Shown here: piece by piece, positions 62,906 to 64,000 of the stretch
Position numbering within the stretch: the stretch's first letter is position 1
Layout of the letters: every line of letters starts with the position of its first letter
Assembly (NCBI GenBank): GCA_022508345.1
Contig: JAFLVK010000002.1
Coordinates: 62,001 to 126,000, forward strand
DNA length: 64,000 nucleotides
From: Clostridiales bacterium
GTDB taxonomy: Bacteria > Bacillota > Clostridia > Christensenellales > CAG-314
Direction of reading: 5' to 3'
Program-made: the position numbers and the translations under genes
Notes under the pieces: generated by a model
Database searches by the model: none
What the model was told of the DNA's origin: nothing
What the model saw: only the letters and a program-made list of their open reading frames with translations

Positions 62906-63892
62906 TTGAAAAAAATATTAACTATCACTTTGGTATTACTATTGGTTGCAACGGCAGTTTGCAGCTTTGCGGCATGCGGAGATAACAGCGACGTCATCCG
63001 TTTGAACGAGGTTACGCACAGCCTGTTCTACACACCGCAGTATCTGGCAATGGCACTGGGATATTTCGAAGAGGAAGGCATTTCCGTAGAGGTTACCAAC
63101 GGAGCCGGCGCAAACAACGTAATGACTGCGCTACTGACCAACGAAGCTGACATAGGCCTTATGGGCTGCGAAGCAAATATATACGTATTTTTAGAAGGCA
63201 AAAAGGATTACCCGAAAGTTATCGGACAGCTGACAAAGCGCGACGGAAGCTTCTTGGTTGCAAGAACAAGCATGCCCAACTTCGACTACTCGGGCATTGA
63301 GAACACCACCGTTTTGATGGGTAGAACCGGCGGAATGCCCGCAATGATACTTCAGTATGTACTTAACAACAAGGGCTACATCAACGGAACAAACATTACA
63401 ATGGACTACTCCATTGAATTTGGTGCGCTTGGTCCTGCGTTCACAGGCGGAACGGGCGACTTTGTTCCCCTCTTTGAGCCGGCAGCAAGCCAGGTAGTAA
63501 AGGAGGGCAAGGGATATATCGTGTCGGCAATAGGTATGGACAGCGGCGAAATCCCCTACACCTGCTACTCGGTATCGGCTAAGTTTGCGGAAAAATACCC
63601 CGACAAGGTGGAGAAATTCCTGCGCGCTGTGTGGCGTGGCACGGAGTACGCGTTGTCTCACTCGGCAGAGGATTGCGCAAACCTCGTATCCAAGTACTTC
63701 GACGGAACAACCATGGACTTGCTTGTTTCCGCAATCAAAAACTATCAGGATTTCGACGTGTGGATGACCACCCCCGTTACCGACAAAAATGCATTTAGCC
63801 GCATTCAGGACATCATGGAAAACGCAGGGGAATTGGCAAGACGCGTAAGCTACGATGACATCGTAGATAACACATTTGCTAACAAAATCTAA
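62906..63892 (+). CDS. ABC transporter substrate-binding lipoprotein (NMT1/SsuA-like)
   Basis: 328 residues. Signal peptide with lipobox FAAC (Cys24), so a membrane-anchored lipoprotein and a likely Lgt substrate. SLFYTPQYLAMALGYFEEEGISVEVTNG is a periplasmic-binding type 2 start as in the NMT1/ThiY/SsuA group: key words FYTPQYLA, GYFEEEG. Further on GRTGGMPAM and EKYPDKVEKFLRAVWRGTEYA, also typical. Ligands of this group include thiamine precursors, sulfonates and nitrate; which one is not clear. TTG start with GGAGG six bases upstream. The downstream gene (63976 onward) probably encodes the ATPase. Confidence 0.88.
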   Translation: MKKILTITLVLLLVATAVCSFAACGDNSDVIRLNEVTHSLFYTPQYLAMALGYFEEEGISVEVTNGAGANNVMTALLTNEADIGLMGCEANIYVFLEGKKDYPKVIGQLTKRDGSFLVARTSMPNFDYSGIENTTVLMGRTGGMPAMILQYVLNNKGYINGTNITMDYSIEFGALGPAFTGGTGDFVPLFEPAASQVVKEGKGYIVSAIGMDSGEIPYTCYSVSAKFAEKYPDKVEKFLRAVWRGTEYALSHSAEDCANLVSKYFDGTTMDLLVSAIKNYQDFDVWMTTPVTDKNAFSRIQDIMENAGELARRVSYDDIVDNTFANKI

Positions 63893-63975
63893 CCGCACTC
63901 TAGAATGGAGAAAGGTTAAACGCACGCTGCACTTTTCGCGTATGTGCAACTAATAATTGGAGTTATACCAAAAAG

Positions 63976-64000
63976 ATGAAAATACTAGAATTACAAGACG
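63976..64000 (+). CDS. start of a further gene, probably the ABC transporter ATPase (cut by window end)
   Basis: ATG at 63976 followed by KILELQD and the end of the window; GGAG lies about 14 bases upstream, rather far. The short N-terminal strand and the position after a substrate-binding lipoprotein fit an ATP-binding subunit, but eight codons are too few for identification. Confidence 0.4.

Overview
The window reads as a chromosomal segment of a low-to-mid-GC, Gram-positive, probably endospore-forming anaerobe of the Clostridia. Support for this: a Bacillus/Clostridium-type housekeeping order (yicC-gmk-rpoZ-coaBC-priA-def-fmt-rsmB-rlmN-rsgA-rpe, then rpmB divergent from asp23-yloV), a T-box in front of valS, a CIRCE operator in front of groES-groEL, CdaA, DivIVA, DAP dehydrogenase, formate-THF ligase, and a 28-codon spoVM-like gene at the classical spoVM locus. 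Species cannot be named from the sequence; an uncultured gut clostridium is my guess. No phage, integrase, transposase or CRISPR array was seen.

Layout. 1-4.2 kb: 3' end of an IlvD/Edd-type dehydratase, then fhs-tdk (minus) divergent from a MATE pump. 4.2-8.5 kb: an accessory block holding a class-3-lipase-like protein, a small membrane protein, an RNase J-like metallo-beta-lactamase protein overlapping a PD-(D/E)XK-like protein, and a HEMAH zincin. 8.5-8.9 kb: tRNA-Cys, tRNA-Leu(UAA) and a damaged second tRNA-Leu. 9-23 kb: the housekeeping translation/DNA cluster on the minus strand, with PAP2 and spoVM inserted near rpmB. 23-34 kb: ligA, pcrA, a flavin reductase, yigZ, tyrS, an ABC exporter pair and rarA. 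34-39 kb: a palindromic repeat, ppa with a LysR regulator, hemW and lepA. 39-42.7 kb: GDPD plus a 978-residue membrane-anchored repeat protein with His/Cys motifs. 42.7-50.4 kb: two flavoproteins, aspartokinase, cdaA with a coupled 42-residue membrane peptide, ddh, dCMP deaminase and a Lys/Ala/Thr-rich DUF2188 protein. 50.5-54.4 kb: groES-groEL and an Lsa/CplR-like ABC-F gene with a leader-peptide attenuator. 54.4-59 kb: metal-type permease, DivIVA, pncB and an extended Lgt. 59-64 kb: orphan MazF, valS with its T-box, and an NMT1-type substrate-binding lipoprotein opening an ABC transporter operon.

How the genes fit together. Most minus-strand genes are tightly packed with 1-11 bp overlaps and form operons for translation (rlmN, rsmB, fmt, def, rsgA, lepA, tyrS, valS), replication and repair (priA, ligA, pcrA, rarA), nucleotide and one-carbon metabolism (gmk, tdk, fhs, dCMP deaminase) and the cell envelope (CdaA, aspartokinase, Ddh, Lgt, DivIVA). 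Intergenic regions give a consistent set of sigma-A-like promoters with 17 bp spacers, many with a TTGC-type -35 box. The most interesting regulatory finds are the ABC-F leader, the small genes below 60 codons (spoVM-like, the cdaA-coupled peptide, the 7-codon leader peptide), and genes with almost no 5' leader (rarA, lepA, aspartokinase).
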